A DNA stretch of 64,000 nucleotides, from assembly GCA_016648135.1 (NCBI GenBank), contig JADDOH010000486.1, forward strand, positions 124,001 to 188,000. The letters run 5' to 3'. The notes under the pieces were generated by a model. It was not told where the DNA came from and made no database searches. It worked only from the letters and a program-made list of their open reading frames with translations. Of this stretch, positions 1 through 9,980 are shown piece by piece. Each line of letters starts with the position of its first letter. Position 1 is the stretch's first letter. The translations under genes were made by a program, and so were the position numbers. This stretch comes from Agrypnia vestita. Lineage: Eukaryota; Arthropoda; Insecta; Trichoptera; Phryganeidae.

Positions 1-1339
1 GAGATTAAAATTATTTCATTGTATTCTCAAAATTTGGAATAGTTTACAGCGTTTTTTTTTAAATGAGGGCATCCATTAGCGTCCAATACCTTGAAATGAA
101 ATACTTCATGTTCAAATTCATCAATAACATAATCGTTTCTTCATTCGTCAAATCATGTTTGTTATATCAACTGCCAAACTGTTAACTAGTTTCACGAAAC
201 TATGCCATTATCTACTTACGCTTTTTTCTTAACTCCGTGTATTCGCGTTTTATCATTGCTTTTTGCAAATTGTGCTAGTTGGCTTACAAAATGCTCTCTA
301 TCTCAATTAATGAATTAATTTAGAATAAATTTTTGTACTTTGGACAAAATCACCATTCCACTAGCATTCCAGATGAGATGCGAAATGCGAAGATGCTGTG
401 AGATGCGAAAAATAAATATTATAATAAAATGAAAATCACAGAAAAACCGGTATTCAGAACGATCAGGCAATAGCAATAGCTCAATTAATAGAATAATAAA
501 TAAAAATCTTAAAAAAAGACCAATTGGTATAAGATCTTTAAAATTTACTTTAATTTTGAGATAATCTCATGTTTTTCTTATGACTAATAATTGATATAAC
601 TTTAACGTTCTTATAGCCACAGTGAAAAGGAATAGAAAGACTTTTTGTAATTTTAAATTTTATATTTTCCAACGTAGAAGACCTCTCACAGATTCGGTAG
701 GTGTCGACGTGTCGACGAAAGAGTAACAACCACGTAAATGTCCCTTAAGAAAAAGATGACGAAAATAATATTTTATTTCTTCGATTTAATATCGAAATGA
801 AAAAAAACGCGTTTCATATTTTTTCGTGATAAATTCATTATGTATCTTAAATTCGCCCTATTCCTTTCCTGCTTGATCGAATTTCCCTCAAAAAACTTTT
901 AGAGCTCCCTTCTTTGGAACCTCTCAAAATACCCATGTGAACAAATATACGTTTCTTCTGAGAAACTCTCAAATAAAGATAACAAGGATCCGCTCCAATC
1001 GAGTTATTTTAATAAACTTCTTTATAGCTTGTATGTAAAATTACCTTACAAACGGAACAAACTTTCCAAATAACGTCAGAACAGTTTCGCAACTTTGGCG
1101 AAATAAAGGAAATACAAAGAATGCTGAAAACACGCAGAGGTAAGGTGACACACGTTACGTTAACGTTTTGCAAAGACGTTAAAAATAATAATTACACGTG
1201 TTTAACAAGCCAACAAACTTCGCAAACACGTGCTAATCACTTTTCGTTCGAAAAAGTTTATTCGTAATTTTAATTAACATTATACTCCGCAACGGGTTTC
1301 TGTGCGTTGAATATTAGAAGGGTTAAAAGTAAAAAAAAA
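1..1339. other. AT-rich non-coding stretch
   Basis: No reading frame, tRNA-like fold or repeat structure is recognised here. The sequence is AT-rich with stops in all frames. Confidence 0.5.
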
Positions 1340-1967
1340 AGTAACCCATAAAAACCAAGTTTTTACTACACTCCCTTTCTTTGTAAAATATAACAATAAT
1401 TAAAGACGAATTAAAACATATAACATAACACTAAACTTACAGAAATTTAATATATTTCTAAAATGTCAGATGTTTTGAGATGTCAAGATTTTGATAGGTT
1501 CAATTATCATCAATATCGTACCTTGTGAATTTCCAGCGTCAAATGATTTAGTCAGAATCAGATTTGAGTAATGTAGAATTCTTCAAAACTAAGCAGAAAT
1601 CTAAAATAAATAAATTATTGTTTGATTTTTTCCCAAAAAACCCAATTTTGCTGTCATCTGTGAACCAATTATTTTGTAAATTCTCGAAATTCTTAGTGAT
1701 GTACCTATTATACCGACGGAGTAATTCAAATTTAGAAAATGTTCCGCGACGTTATCGGACCGCCGCGCCGTTGAAAACCAATAAAATTTCTAAAAATCCG
1801 AAAATATAATATAATTATTAATTTTTTTTAACGAAAATTTGACAGATCTTCTTGATCGTCGCCACGAGTCTGCTTGCCAAGTTTCAGCTCGATTGGATCA
1901 CGGGAAAAGGGTCAAAAATCGATCAAAAGTTTTTGTTGCCGGCAAGCAAGCAGACGCCACGAGTAAT
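1340..1967 (+). repeat. R1 interspersed repeat, copy 1
   Basis: First of four copies of an unnamed repeat about 550-630 bp long; the others are at 25751-26290, 27449-27771 (minus) and 45412-45963. It opens with AGTAACCCATAAAAACCAAG followed by ACTCCCTTT. It ends in a GC-richer segment containing CCAAGTTTCAGCTCGATTGG and a run of CAAG repeats. The full copies close with AAAGGGAGT, the inverse of the opening ACTCCCTTT; this copy lacks that last piece. No coding capacity is visible. It is likely a non-autonomous DNA element, but its class is not established. Confidence 0.7.
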
Positions 1968-3506
1968 AAATTTATTTTATTATTTTATAGCTTATGGAAT
2001 ATTTTGTGTGTTCCTGTTCCTAAAAAAGTTCTAGGTATTATTCTTCGCCAGCAATGAGGAATTCTTAAGCGTTGAGTTCAAAAACGATCAGTGCTGCGAA
2101 AAATAAACCACGACTTACGAACTGTCTTGGCTGGCTTAAGTGATCCGTTTACACAATGCAACGTTTACTGATTCCACCCAAGATCAACCACAGACATATC
2201 AAATTTTGAATGGTTTATATGTTGTTCGTGCTTCTTATTTTTCATATTTGGAACAACTTTGCTATCGCCACCTATGGTTTGAAAATTTTAATAAAATAGC
2301 ATATATGTAGATATCGCCGGTAAATGAGACTTCAATATTATATTTTTTGAAAACACTGAAGCAATATTATTTTTAATGAACATATCGCTCATGATAAAAC
2401 AAAACCTCGTAAGCCATTTAATATAGATTTTACAGGGGAGGCAAAAAACTGCATAATACACTCTTTACAATAAATAGAATACGAGGAATCGCTCTAATAG
2501 AATAAGAGACATACATCGTTATTTTTAAGATACAAGCTTTTGCCAGACTACATATACACATATTTTAAAGACAAATGTACAAAAAAATGATTTTGACAAA
2601 AGTTTGGTATGCGAGGTTTGGTATCATTATCATGAGCGATTTATATGATATTCATCCGAATTTTTAAACATATACACTAGAATATGCCTGAAAATTATTT
2701 TCAATATATATGTGATCCAACATGCTAGTATCGCGGGTATAGTAGTATACTAGTAGTATATTTCATATCACTGATTATTTGATCACAAATTGGGATGGGA
2801 GTCATTGAGTATTATGTAAACATATCCAACCACCATTTTGTTTTTTTTTTTAGATTTAAATATTACTATGTTCTCTTAACTCATCCCTGATGTTGGTTAA
2901 AACTCAACTTTAGTTTCAAACCATACCTATACCCAAATTCATTAGAATAAAATATGAATATTTTCATTGTAAATTAAAAAAAAATTCAAATATTAAAGCA
3001 TATTTTAAACTCTTAAATTTCTAAGAAATTTATTTCACTACATCTCTAATAATGCAAAGAATATATTTATTTCAAAACATACCTTTATCTAAACTAAATA
3101 TGAATAACTTACCTTTGCTTAATAAAAATTTGAAAATTATTGCACTACATCCGTGAATATATTTATTATTATTATTTATTATTTATTATTATTATTTTAA
3201 GAATATATTTATTTCATTGTAGGCCATAATCCGAAAGCTTGCATTTCAAAAGCAACTAAAATCCATTGTCTCGTTTTAAAATGTAAATCAATTCTAAAAG
3301 ATTAAATAAACCTACGAAATATAAATGTTTCATATAGGTATGCCATGTTATTTGAATGTTTTATTAATTATAATTAAATTTTTTATTGTTATAAATAATA
3401 TGTTGGTAGTTGCGTTAGCTAGATTCTGATTTTCAACTTCTCAATGTTCCGATATACAAGGTTATTTGGAAAACATCAATAATCTCGCAGAACTATATTC
3501 CTGCCT
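1968..3506. other. AT-rich stretch without recognised genes
   Basis: Apart from the short repeat at 2100-2166 and an ATT-rich simple repeat near 3163-3196, nothing is recognised. Confidence 0.5.
2100..2166 (-). repeat. Short dispersed repeat, shared with 57650-57716
   Basis: The reverse complement matches 57650-57716, sharing GTTGCATTGTGTAAA and GATCACTTAAGCCAGC. The function is unknown. The partner lies just beyond a hammerhead-like motif at 57533, so both may be pieces of one retroelement. Confidence 0.5.
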
Positions 3507-3600
3507 TGATTACGAGTCAAAAATGTTCTAGCAGCCACGACCTTACATCAATAGTTATGGAGTTATTCAATATCAAAGACTTATGCAATGTCAAAGACTC
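3507..3600 (+). repeat. Solo arm fragment of the foldback element at 4693-5214
   Basis: This piece contains ATCAATAGTTATGGAG and AATATCAAAG and matches the inner part of both arms of the foldback element downstream. It appears as a single, more diverged arm. Confidence 0.55.
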
Positions 3601-3652
3601 ATAATAAAAGCAGGAATATTGTCCCGCGAGGTTCTTAATATTTTCCAAATAA

Positions 3653-4108
3653 TCAATATATATATATATAAAGAAACCCGTGTTTCCCTATTCGCCAAGT
3701 TTTCTCCACAACCAGCCACAACCACCCACTGGTGGTTATGGTGGCGGATAGCCCTTGGTGTCACATCAAAAAAATGCGAGTTTGGTGGGGGTGGCTGTGC
3801 GTGGATGACGAAAATGTGCTTTTTAGCACATTTTTTTGTTATGGGAAGGCCGCAAATGCTTCAGATTGTTTCAAAATAGGCGCGCCGACTGTGTCTGTGA
3901 GTCTAGAAGGTTCCGGTGAAACCTGCTCTAGAAAGTTCTGGAAGGAGAAGGTTCTAGAAAATTCCCGAAAGTTCTATAAGGTTCTAAACTGAGTGGCGGA
4001 ACGTGTCGATGTGTCTAGAAGGTTCTTGTACATTCGATAAATTTCTTGAAAGTTCTGGAAGGAGAATGTTCTAGAAGGTTCGCGAAAGTTCTATGACGAT
4101 CCAAACAG
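3653..4108 (+). mobile_element. Helitron-like non-autonomous element, copy A (3' end missing)
   Basis: This is one of three related copies (others at 42165-42545 and 53167-53657 minus). It starts with TC after an A, runs through a short TA stretch into AAGAAACCCGTGTTTCCC, then a GC-richer body with GGCGCGCCGACTGTGTC, then the heat-shock-element-like arrays. It breaks off at CCAAACAG. The other two copies continue to a short hairpin and a CTAG terminus followed by T. TC start, CTRR end with a hairpin about 10 bases upstream, and insertion between A and T are the known hallmarks of Helitrons. No Rep/helicase gene is present, so it would need enzymes in trans. The class call rests on ends seen in copies B and C. 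Confidence 0.65.
3906..4091 (+). promoter_or_regulatory. Heat-shock-element-like arrays in Helitron copy A (two blocks)
   Basis: Alternating GAA and TTC trinucleotides at exact 5-bp steps. In block 1, units start at 3931, 3936 and 3941, then, after one extra base, at 3947, 3952, 3957, 3962, 3967 and 3972. In block 2, units start at 4043, 4048, 4053 and 4058, then at 4064, 4069, 4074, 4079, 4084 and 4089, with degenerate units upstream from 4018. Heat shock factor trimers are known to bind inverted nGAAn units at this spacing. The two blocks lie about 112 bp apart and look like an old internal tandem duplication. Binding itself is inferred. Confidence 0.65.
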
Positions 4109-4255
4109 CTATCCTGTATATTTATTATATTCACAGAGTTTAATTCAAGAAATTAAGTTATTATCATTATTAAATTAAGCATTTCAACGCACAACTCTAT
4201 CCCTCTTGTATAGCTATCCGCATCAAATAAACAGTTTAATAAATTGTAAAAGTTC

Positions 4256-4467
4256 CCACACACGCCGTGGCCTCCTTTGGGTCGTCGCAGGGTCATCGCG
4301 TCGTTGTCATTTTTCACCGCTCGCAGCACTTTGGTGCGGTAATGAAAACGGTTTTCGCGTCGCGTCATAAATCGTTTTCCTCTCTCGAGATTGGCGCAGC
4401 CTCGGCCGGTCCACCGGACCCCGGGGACCTTTCATGTCGAACGGAGCGGATGGTTTTATTGGGCCGG
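4256..4467. other. GC/CpG-rich non-coding patch
   Basis: The base composition is much richer in GC and CpG than the flanks. Short overlapping open frames exist on both strands but none looks like a protein. Confidence 0.4.
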
Positions 4468-4578
4468 CCGCGGGTATATCAGTCGTAATACTTACACACA
4501 CACGCCGCGGGTATATCAGTCGTAATACTTACACACACACGCCGCGGGTATATCAGTCGTAATACTTGCACACACACG
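4468..4578 (+). repeat. 37-bp tandem repeat, three units
   Basis: CCGCGGGTATATCAGTCGTA recurs at 4468, 4505 and 4542, each unit followed by a CA-rich spacer. The units are nearly identical, so the array is young. Confidence 0.9.
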
Positions 4579-4692
4579 CCCGTCAATCCATTATTGATGG
4601 GGTCAGCACCGACAACATCGCAAAAGTCCGGAAGTACCAAATATGACTCTTTTATTTTTGTGTAACACATTTATTTATTTGTACGTATACCG

Positions 4693-5214
4693 GGTGCACC
4701 GGAGCTGGCAGCGGAAACTTGGCCGGGGGAATCCCGACTATGTCACGAGTCTAAAATGTTCGAGCAACCGTGACCTAATATCAATAGTTATGGAGATATG
4801 CAATATCAAAGTTGGCATTTTTTTTCAATATTTCTGACTTATTTTTTGTAAAAAGTTGAACTATCATTACAGTAACTTAAATCGATTATGAATAATTTAT
4901 TTGCTTCAATACAACCTGAATAAAATGGTAAAAACCTTGTAAAAAAATAACTTTTTTCAATTTTTGAAAGGTTTTTATCATTTTATTCTACTTGTATAAA
5001 TGCGAATGAATTTTTCGTAATCGATATGAGTTACTGTAATGATAGTTCAACTTTTGCAAAAAATAAGTAAGAAATGTTGAAGAAAAAAATGCAAACTTTG
5101 ATATTGCATATCTCCATAACTATTGATATTAGGCCATGGTTGCCTGAACATTTTAGACTCATAACATAGACGGAAATCTACCGGAAAAGTTTCTGCTGCT
5201 AGCTCTGATACACC
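4693..5214. mobile_element. Large-arm foldback (inverted-repeat) element
   Basis: Two arms of about 200 bp (about 4693-4900 and 5005-5214) are inverted copies of each other, with some divergence. Each outer end carries a GTGYAYC...GAGCTRGCAGC type sequence. The centre can fold again around AAAAACCTT/AAGGTTTTT. No reading frame is found. A single extra arm lies at 3507-3600. This is probably a MITE or foldback DNA element; no clear target duplication was identified. Confidence 0.7.
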
Positions 5215-5539
5215 AATTAAAAGTTTTAATAAATTTCATTGAAAAACGCCGAAATTAATTAATGCTTGCAAGAAAGACAAATCTTATACAATGCAAGTCA
5301 TCACAAACATAGTAGCGACTGCCAACGAATTCTAAAAATTTTCTCATTAATTCCTTAAAAAATATTTATTTTTCGATATATTTCTTCTTCTTACGTAATA
5401 CAGAACAAAAAATATGACAAGTTATTTGTTAATAGATCTCAACATGCCTAGACAAATGCATATGCGAACTGAAAATAGTCACATAGACCTAGAAATTCCA
5501 GAATGAAAGGCTGCTTAAATACCACAACGCCAGTGTGCA
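5215..5539. other. AT-rich stretch, nothing recognised
   Basis: No coding or repeat signal was found. Confidence 0.5.
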
Positions 5540-6124
5540 GATTTAACTAATTTTCGTTTTAAACATATACATTTTCCGCTTTATAATTAAAATGTATTTT
5601 AATTAAATTTCTTCTTGATCATCTATGAAAATGATTTTAAATATTTAAGCGACCATAGCATCTGAATAGCGAGATTTTTCTTCAAACCTCATTTCTTCAT
5701 TCAGTTACTATTAAAAATAATACGCTTAGTATCGAAATTCTTTATAAAAAGTTTTGCATTAATTAAATTTAATTCCACCACTTTGCAGATTTCCAGGAAT
5801 ATTCAATGAAATTTCTGAATAGAAACTAAGAAGAAAGATTTGACTAATTTTTGTTTTAAACAAAAAACATTTTCCGCTTTATAATTAAAATGTATTTTAA
5901 TTAAATTTCTTCTTGATCATCTATGAAAATGATTTTAAATATTTAAGCGACCACAGCATCTGAATAGCGAGATTTTTCTTCAAACCTCATTTCTTCATTC
6001 AGTCACTATTAAAAATAATACGCTTAGTATCGAAATTCTTTATAAAAAGTTTTGCATTAATTAAAATTAAATCCACCACTTTGCAGATTTCCAGGAATAT
6101 TCAATGAAATTTCTGAATAGAAAC
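5540..6124 (+). repeat. 298-bp direct tandem duplication
   Basis: Two adjacent copies start at 5540 and 5838 and are almost identical over their length (differences include catagc/cacagc and gttact/gtcact). The unit contains no reading frame. The near-identity indicates a recent local duplication. Confidence 0.9.
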
Positions 6125-6512
6125 GCTCTCTGTCGTGGTTAATAACTATACAGTATGCCCTTTTGCTGTAAACTTACACCAGGACGTAAACACGAATGTA
6201 TATATTTCGATGTTGCTTCGAAACATCCCAGCGGACCCACTAAACTTTACGGCATTTTTTCGTTATTTATGACGAATTTCTCTTGAGCTTTTAAAATAAC
6301 GATACAACGTTTTAATGGCGACACACAAAAACTTTCACTATTACGGACCGCTGTTTCGTTAAATTATTTGCAGTTTATTTTTCGGAAAAGGTAATTCTTT
6401 CGGTAGTCTCGGAGTTTCGGGGAGTTCCGAATTTAAAAGACCATTATTTTTAAAAGGTAAAAAAACGATAATGTGTTCATACCACATTAAAATTTAAAGA
6501 ATTTATTGAATA
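6125..6512. other. Non-coding stretch
   Basis: No feature is recognised. Composition is slightly richer in GC than the surroundings. Confidence 0.4.
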
Positions 6513-6843
6513 CTAGCTGTTCGTACCTGGCGTTGCACGGGTTAAGGATTAAGTTGAAAATAGGTTTGTGGGGGAAACAAAGGTTTGATTCGAACGTTAT
6601 TGATTTGCATCGAAAATATATCAAGGGGAGAGGAAAGGGTATGAGAATAGGGGGGAAATATCGCCTATGTTACTCGCCGAGTCCTAAAGAATAAGTTTCC
6701 AAATTTTAAGTCCGATCGGTGAAACGGTACAGATTTGCATCGGAAGTATGTCAGGGGGAGGGCAACGGGTATGAGAATAGGGGGGAAGTATCGCCCATTT
6801 TACTTGCCGAGTCCTAAAGAATAAGTTTCCAAATTTTGAGTTA
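6513..6843 (+). repeat. TE-end sequence plus 130-bp tandem repeat
   Basis: It begins ACTAGCTGTTCGTACC followed by TGGCGTTGCACGGGTTA. A related sequence, CCTGGCGTTGCCCGGGTTA, lies near 23755, so this is a shared transposon terminus. Behind it a 130-bp unit occurs twice (6602 and 6732), marked by GATTTGCATCG and GCCGAGTCCTAAAGAATAAG. Confidence 0.65.
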
Positions 6844-6934
6844 AGGGTTAATAATTTTTGGTTAAGGGTATTATTAAAATGAACATTTTTCATTCATTAC
6901 TAATTTTAATTAATGAAAAATTTTACGTCTACCG

Positions 6935-6961
6935 GTTTCGGTACCATCGTATCTTCATCAG
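6935..6961 (-). ncRNA. Hammerhead-ribozyme-like core (PLE-A)
   Basis: Minus strand: CTGATGA, then A, GATAC, loop GATG, GTACC (one mismatch in the stem), then GAAAC. Downstream comes CGGTA followed by GACG. GACG can pair with CGTT just before CTGATGA to give stem I (one G-U pair), with cleavage expected after GTA. CTGANGA and GAAA are the invariant hammerhead boxes. Activity is not shown. Confidence 0.55.
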
Positions 6962-7088
6962 AACGGACGCATACTAACTATCCATTACCCATTTTGGTAA
7001 AAAGGTTAATTTTTAAACGGGAACGTGGCCACAGTTATTGTGGGGGTAGGTAATCGACAAGTAGACACCGAAATGGGGAATATATCAA

Positions 7089-7310
7089 TCAATGGTTATT
7101 CATAAAATTTAACCGGTTATTTATCATATTAGCTTCAGTGTTCCAGCATTTCTTGATTTCAAATATGTTTATGTTATCCTGTCTAAGGCCTTTATTATTT
7201 GTATCGAGAATCTAGGCGGTTTTTTTAATGTGTAGCCTGTTTCAAGGCGATGTTTTGAGAATTCTGAAAAGTTATTTTTGTTGAGGCATTTAAATTGTTC
7301 ACTAACTCTT
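7089..7310 (-). pseudogene. Penelope-like element ORF, C-terminal remnant
   Basis: Reading the minus strand gives a segment containing NNFSEFSKHRLETGYTLK. After a frame change it continues through ILDTNNKGLRQDNINIFEIK and ends after MNNH at a stop at 7089-7091. HRLETGHT-like and ILDT-like strings are typical of the region at the C-terminal end of Penelope-like reverse transcriptase/GIY-YIG proteins. The frame is broken at least once and the reverse transcriptase domain is missing. The stop lies 128 bp upstream of the ribozyme-like motif, which supports reading this as the true 3' end of the element. Family assignment is from memory of sequence style and is moderately sure. Confidence 0.55.
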
Positions 7311-7320
7311 ACATATAAAA

Positions 7321-7695
7321 TTATAAAATATATCATTTATATGTCCAATCACAAAGTTAACGTTATAAACATCAAAAATATTTTTCATTCAATTTAAGAC
7401 ATGTATGAAAACCTATTTCACTCTTACATACAGTTATTAAATTTACAATACATCAATACAGGAAGCACTGAAACGTGCGTGCCACCCCATAAGGCATCAC
7501 ATTAATTTAGGATCATAATATTATGAGGAGTCATGTACAAAGGCTTTGAGTACCAAAATAAACATACACAAAATAAGATTATTCATTTAAAAAATAGCAA
7601 AATATTTCTTTATTTGAATGCTTACGTAAATGCGGGCTTTTGTTAGTAAATTCCGAACACAGTATGAAAGATATCTTCTCGAGATTATTTTATCC
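7321..7695. other. AT-rich stretch
   Basis: Positions 7339-7372 (TGTCCAATCACAAAGTTAAC) resemble one arm of the palindrome at 56571-56632. Nothing else is recognised. Confidence 0.45.
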
Positions 7696-8248
7696 AAGGT
7701 AATATGGAGGCAGAATGGACTTGGAGTGGATGTATAAAAATAATATACAATAATGATCTAATTAATGGAGTTCTGGTACCGATACTAATGTATGGAAGTG
7801 AAGCCTGGAGCTGGCAGAAGAGGAACGAAAGTAGATTGAATGCAGTGGAGATGAGGTCCCTTAGACGTATGTGTGGTAAATCCATGTATGATAGAGTAAA
7901 GAATGAAGATATTAGGAATGAATGTAAAGCTGATCGTAGCATAATACAGAGAATAAAAATAGGGTCGCTCAGGTGGTTTGGGCATGTTGAGCGAATGAAT
8001 GAGGAAAGAATGGTAAGAAAGATATATGATGCAAGTGTTGACGGCGCCAGAAAAAGAGGGCGACCACGGAAGACGTGGCATGACCAGATTAACCAGATAC
8101 TGGAAGATGGTCCTGTTAGAAGTCTGAACAACCGTCGAGCTTGCATGCGAAGATGTATGAATGTAGACGAAGCGAAAGTTGTATGTCAGGACAGAAGAGT
8201 ATGGCGCTCTATCCTCTCTGCCTACCCCCTCGGGGAAACGGCGTGATG
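7696..8248 (+). pseudogene. RTE-type LINE, ORF2 C-terminal fragment
   Basis: An open frame of 180 codons from 7704. It carries LVPILMYGSEAW, RSLRRMCGKS, RWFGHVERMNEERMVRKIYD and RKRGRPRKTWHDQI, the usual order of motifs in the region after the reverse transcriptase of RTE-type LINEs. The catalytic domain is absent, so this is a 5'-truncated copy. The frame runs to its natural end and is followed at once by a (TAAG)n tail at 8249-8272. The ATG at 7704 is not a real start. The intact frame suggests a fairly young insertion. Confidence 0.8.
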
Positions 8249-8272
8249 GTAAGTAAGTAAGTAAGTAAGTAA
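8249..8272 (+). repeat. (TAAG)n LINE tail
   Basis: About six TAAG/GTAA units follow the LINE stop codon. Short tandem tails are usual for RTE-type LINEs. Confidence 0.85.
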
Positions 8273-8637
8273 TTAATTTTTACCGTTTGTCAGCTATTTT
8301 GGTATTCAAGAATTTGGCTTACAGTAAAGAATAAAATGATTTAAAACAATGGCGTGGCGTGAACAAAAAGAGTGCAATATTACGTGCCCAGAAATGAAGA
8401 GAAATGTGAAATGTTGACGAGTATCTTCTCTATCGAGTCCGGTGGAGATATATTACGACACGCCCCGCCGGCCCGCTTGCTCCGTTTCGCCCGTCGTGCT
8501 CAATTTCCCGCACTATGGCGGTGCGCGACGGACGTCCTGTTGCTACTTTGATTCAGCAACCACAGATACCGTCCCGTTTCCACCTCAACATTGTAACCTA
8601 TTCTATGCCGGCGTTTTTGCTCTTCTCTAGAATTAGT
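8273..8637. other. Non-coding stretch with a GC-rich patch (8430-8600)
   Basis: The patch is rich in CpG (CGCCCCGCCGGCCCGC) and holds only a 62-codon open frame without protein-like character. Confidence 0.4.
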
Positions 8638-8756
8638 TTAAGGGGTTACGCCACCTTGGCATTCGGAAAAATACGGGAAAAAATTATTTTTTAAGAAGTC
8701 TTTAAATATAATTAAATAATCTTTATTCTTCAAAATTATTTTATGGTGACATTATA

Positions 8757-8930
8757 ATTATAATTTATAGAAATAAACTTTGTTTACACGACTTTTTTTA
8801 GTATTGAAAAAATTCAACATGTTTCAACGCCAATGGCTTGTTCGTCAGGATAACAACAATATTTTTTATCGTATTTTTTCAATAATAAAAAAAGTGGTGT
8901 AATGAAAGTTTATTTCTATAAATTATAAAT
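8757..8930 (-). mobile_element. Short PLE-B fragment with inverted ends
   Basis: Bounded by inverted ATAATTTATAGAAATAAACT-like ends and containing the hammerhead-like motif at 8821-8848. It is a deletion form of the element at 25310-25690 and is nested in the TTAA transposon. Confidence 0.6.
8821..8848 (-). ncRNA. Hammerhead-ribozyme-like core (PLE-B)
   Basis: Minus strand CTGACGA, A, CAAGCC, loop ATT, GGCGTTG (pairs with one bulged G), then AAAC. ATGTTGA follows, so the site GTT lies next to GA, which pairs with TC before CTGACGA. Confidence 0.5.
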
Positions 8931-9519
8931 AATCTTTATTTTACACACATACATAGTATTGTTATGAATAATTTACAATGCTATAAATTGAAAAAAAAAA
9001 TGGCAGATATATGGGCCGACAAGTCGAGCCCTGTTTTAAAAATCCTCGCTGATGGTATACCTACATGATTTCTCTGTTATCTAAAACACAAAATATTTTT
9101 TTTCTTGTTTAGAAGGGTATTATCGTGTGACGTAAGGGATAATTTTAATTTTTTTGTTGTGGAAAAGACAGCTGTTTGAAAAAAAACTTAAATTCTGAAT
9201 TAAATTTATAACTTTTGAACGTGACACCCGATCAGAAAAATCCTACGTCACACTTTTAGACAATATCATGAAAAATAACTGTTTTAAATTTCAATCAAAT
9301 CGATTGAGTAGATCGGGAGATATCATGTACGTTTTCAAAAAAGTAGTTTCGAGAAAAAAGCAAATGAAAAAAATACGACGTCAGCGACTTCGTATCGAAT
9401 ATATTTTTTTAATAACACTTAATCTGCAATTCCTGGACCATACATGAGGTATTATTCAACATGGCCAAAGTACTACACCTTGCGCGTGATCAAATCAAAC
9501 TTATCTGAAAATTCCTATA

Positions 9520-9980
9520 AAGATATGTAGATTATTTATTGACAAAGGTTTGCCATTTTTAGAAGCAAGTCCAGACGGAGTTGTGGAAGAGTATAAAATT
9601 TTCGAAATAAAATGTTATACTCAGCTAACGGAATGAGTGTTAACGATGCTATTAGAGAGAAAAAAATTATATTCTGGAAAGTAGACAAGGAAGGCAGTGC
9701 CAATGTAAATAAAAAACCTGATTGGTATTTCCAGGTACAAGGACGAGTACACGACACAGGAAGAAAAACATGCATACTTGCAGTTCGGACGGACGTGGAT
9801 ATGAAAATATAACTGATAGTGGACGATAAAAAGTTTCGGAGTGACATGGATCAAAAATTAAAAATGTTTTACTTTGATTGTTTACTGCCAGAAATAATTG
9901 ACTTCAGATTAAACAGGGAAATGGCAATTAAGGAACCCGATTACATTCTCACGTACGAAGCGATCAAAAAAGAAGATTGA
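9520..9980 (+). pseudogene. YqaJ-type PD-(D/E)XK nuclease, broken
   Basis: Frame 1 reads CRLFIDKGLPFLEASPDGVV and then FEIKC. The ASPDG and EIKC strings are the catalytic Asp and Glu-x-Lys motifs of the YqaJ/lambda-exonuclease fold. A one-base shift near 9610 leads to MSVNDAIREKK, WYFQVQGRVHDTGRKTC and DVDMKI, then an in-frame stop at 9810-9812. Beyond it the frame continues with MFYFDCLLPEIIDFRLN to a final stop at 9978-9980. The Gln-containing YxQVQG...TGR segment is also typical of the family. The enzyme would trim or process DNA ends. Two disabling changes make it a relic. It sits inside the TTAA-flanked element and is probably that element's own second gene, not a host gene. Confidence 0.7.

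Larger units (their letters stand above)
6920..7320 (-). mobile_element. Penelope-like element 3' end (family PLE-A, copy 1)
   Basis: A minus-strand retroelement end: a C-terminal reading-frame remnant (7089-7310), about 130 bp of untranslated sequence, then a hammerhead-like motif (6935-6961). The untranslated part and the motif match 44296-44470 on the plus strand, which gives a second copy. ORF remnant, short 3' leader and ribozyme motif in this order fit Penelope-like elements. It is strongly 5'-truncated. Confidence 0.6.

Noticed and set aside
3163..3196. CRISPR or other ordered repeat array
   Set aside because: Simple ATT repeat only. No CRISPR structure is present anywhere in this eukaryotic-looking window.
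4153..4501. Overlapping 62-73-codon frames on both strands in a GC-rich patch
   Set aside because: Open frames are expected where GC is high. None has a domain, signal or plausible splice context.
7785..8146. Minus-strand frames of 98 and 153 codons
   Set aside because: Antisense to the RTE LINE frame, which carries clear family motifs.
9520..9980. Host nuclease gene
   Set aside because: The frame is broken and lies between matching TTAA-flanked inverted ends, so it belongs to a transposon.
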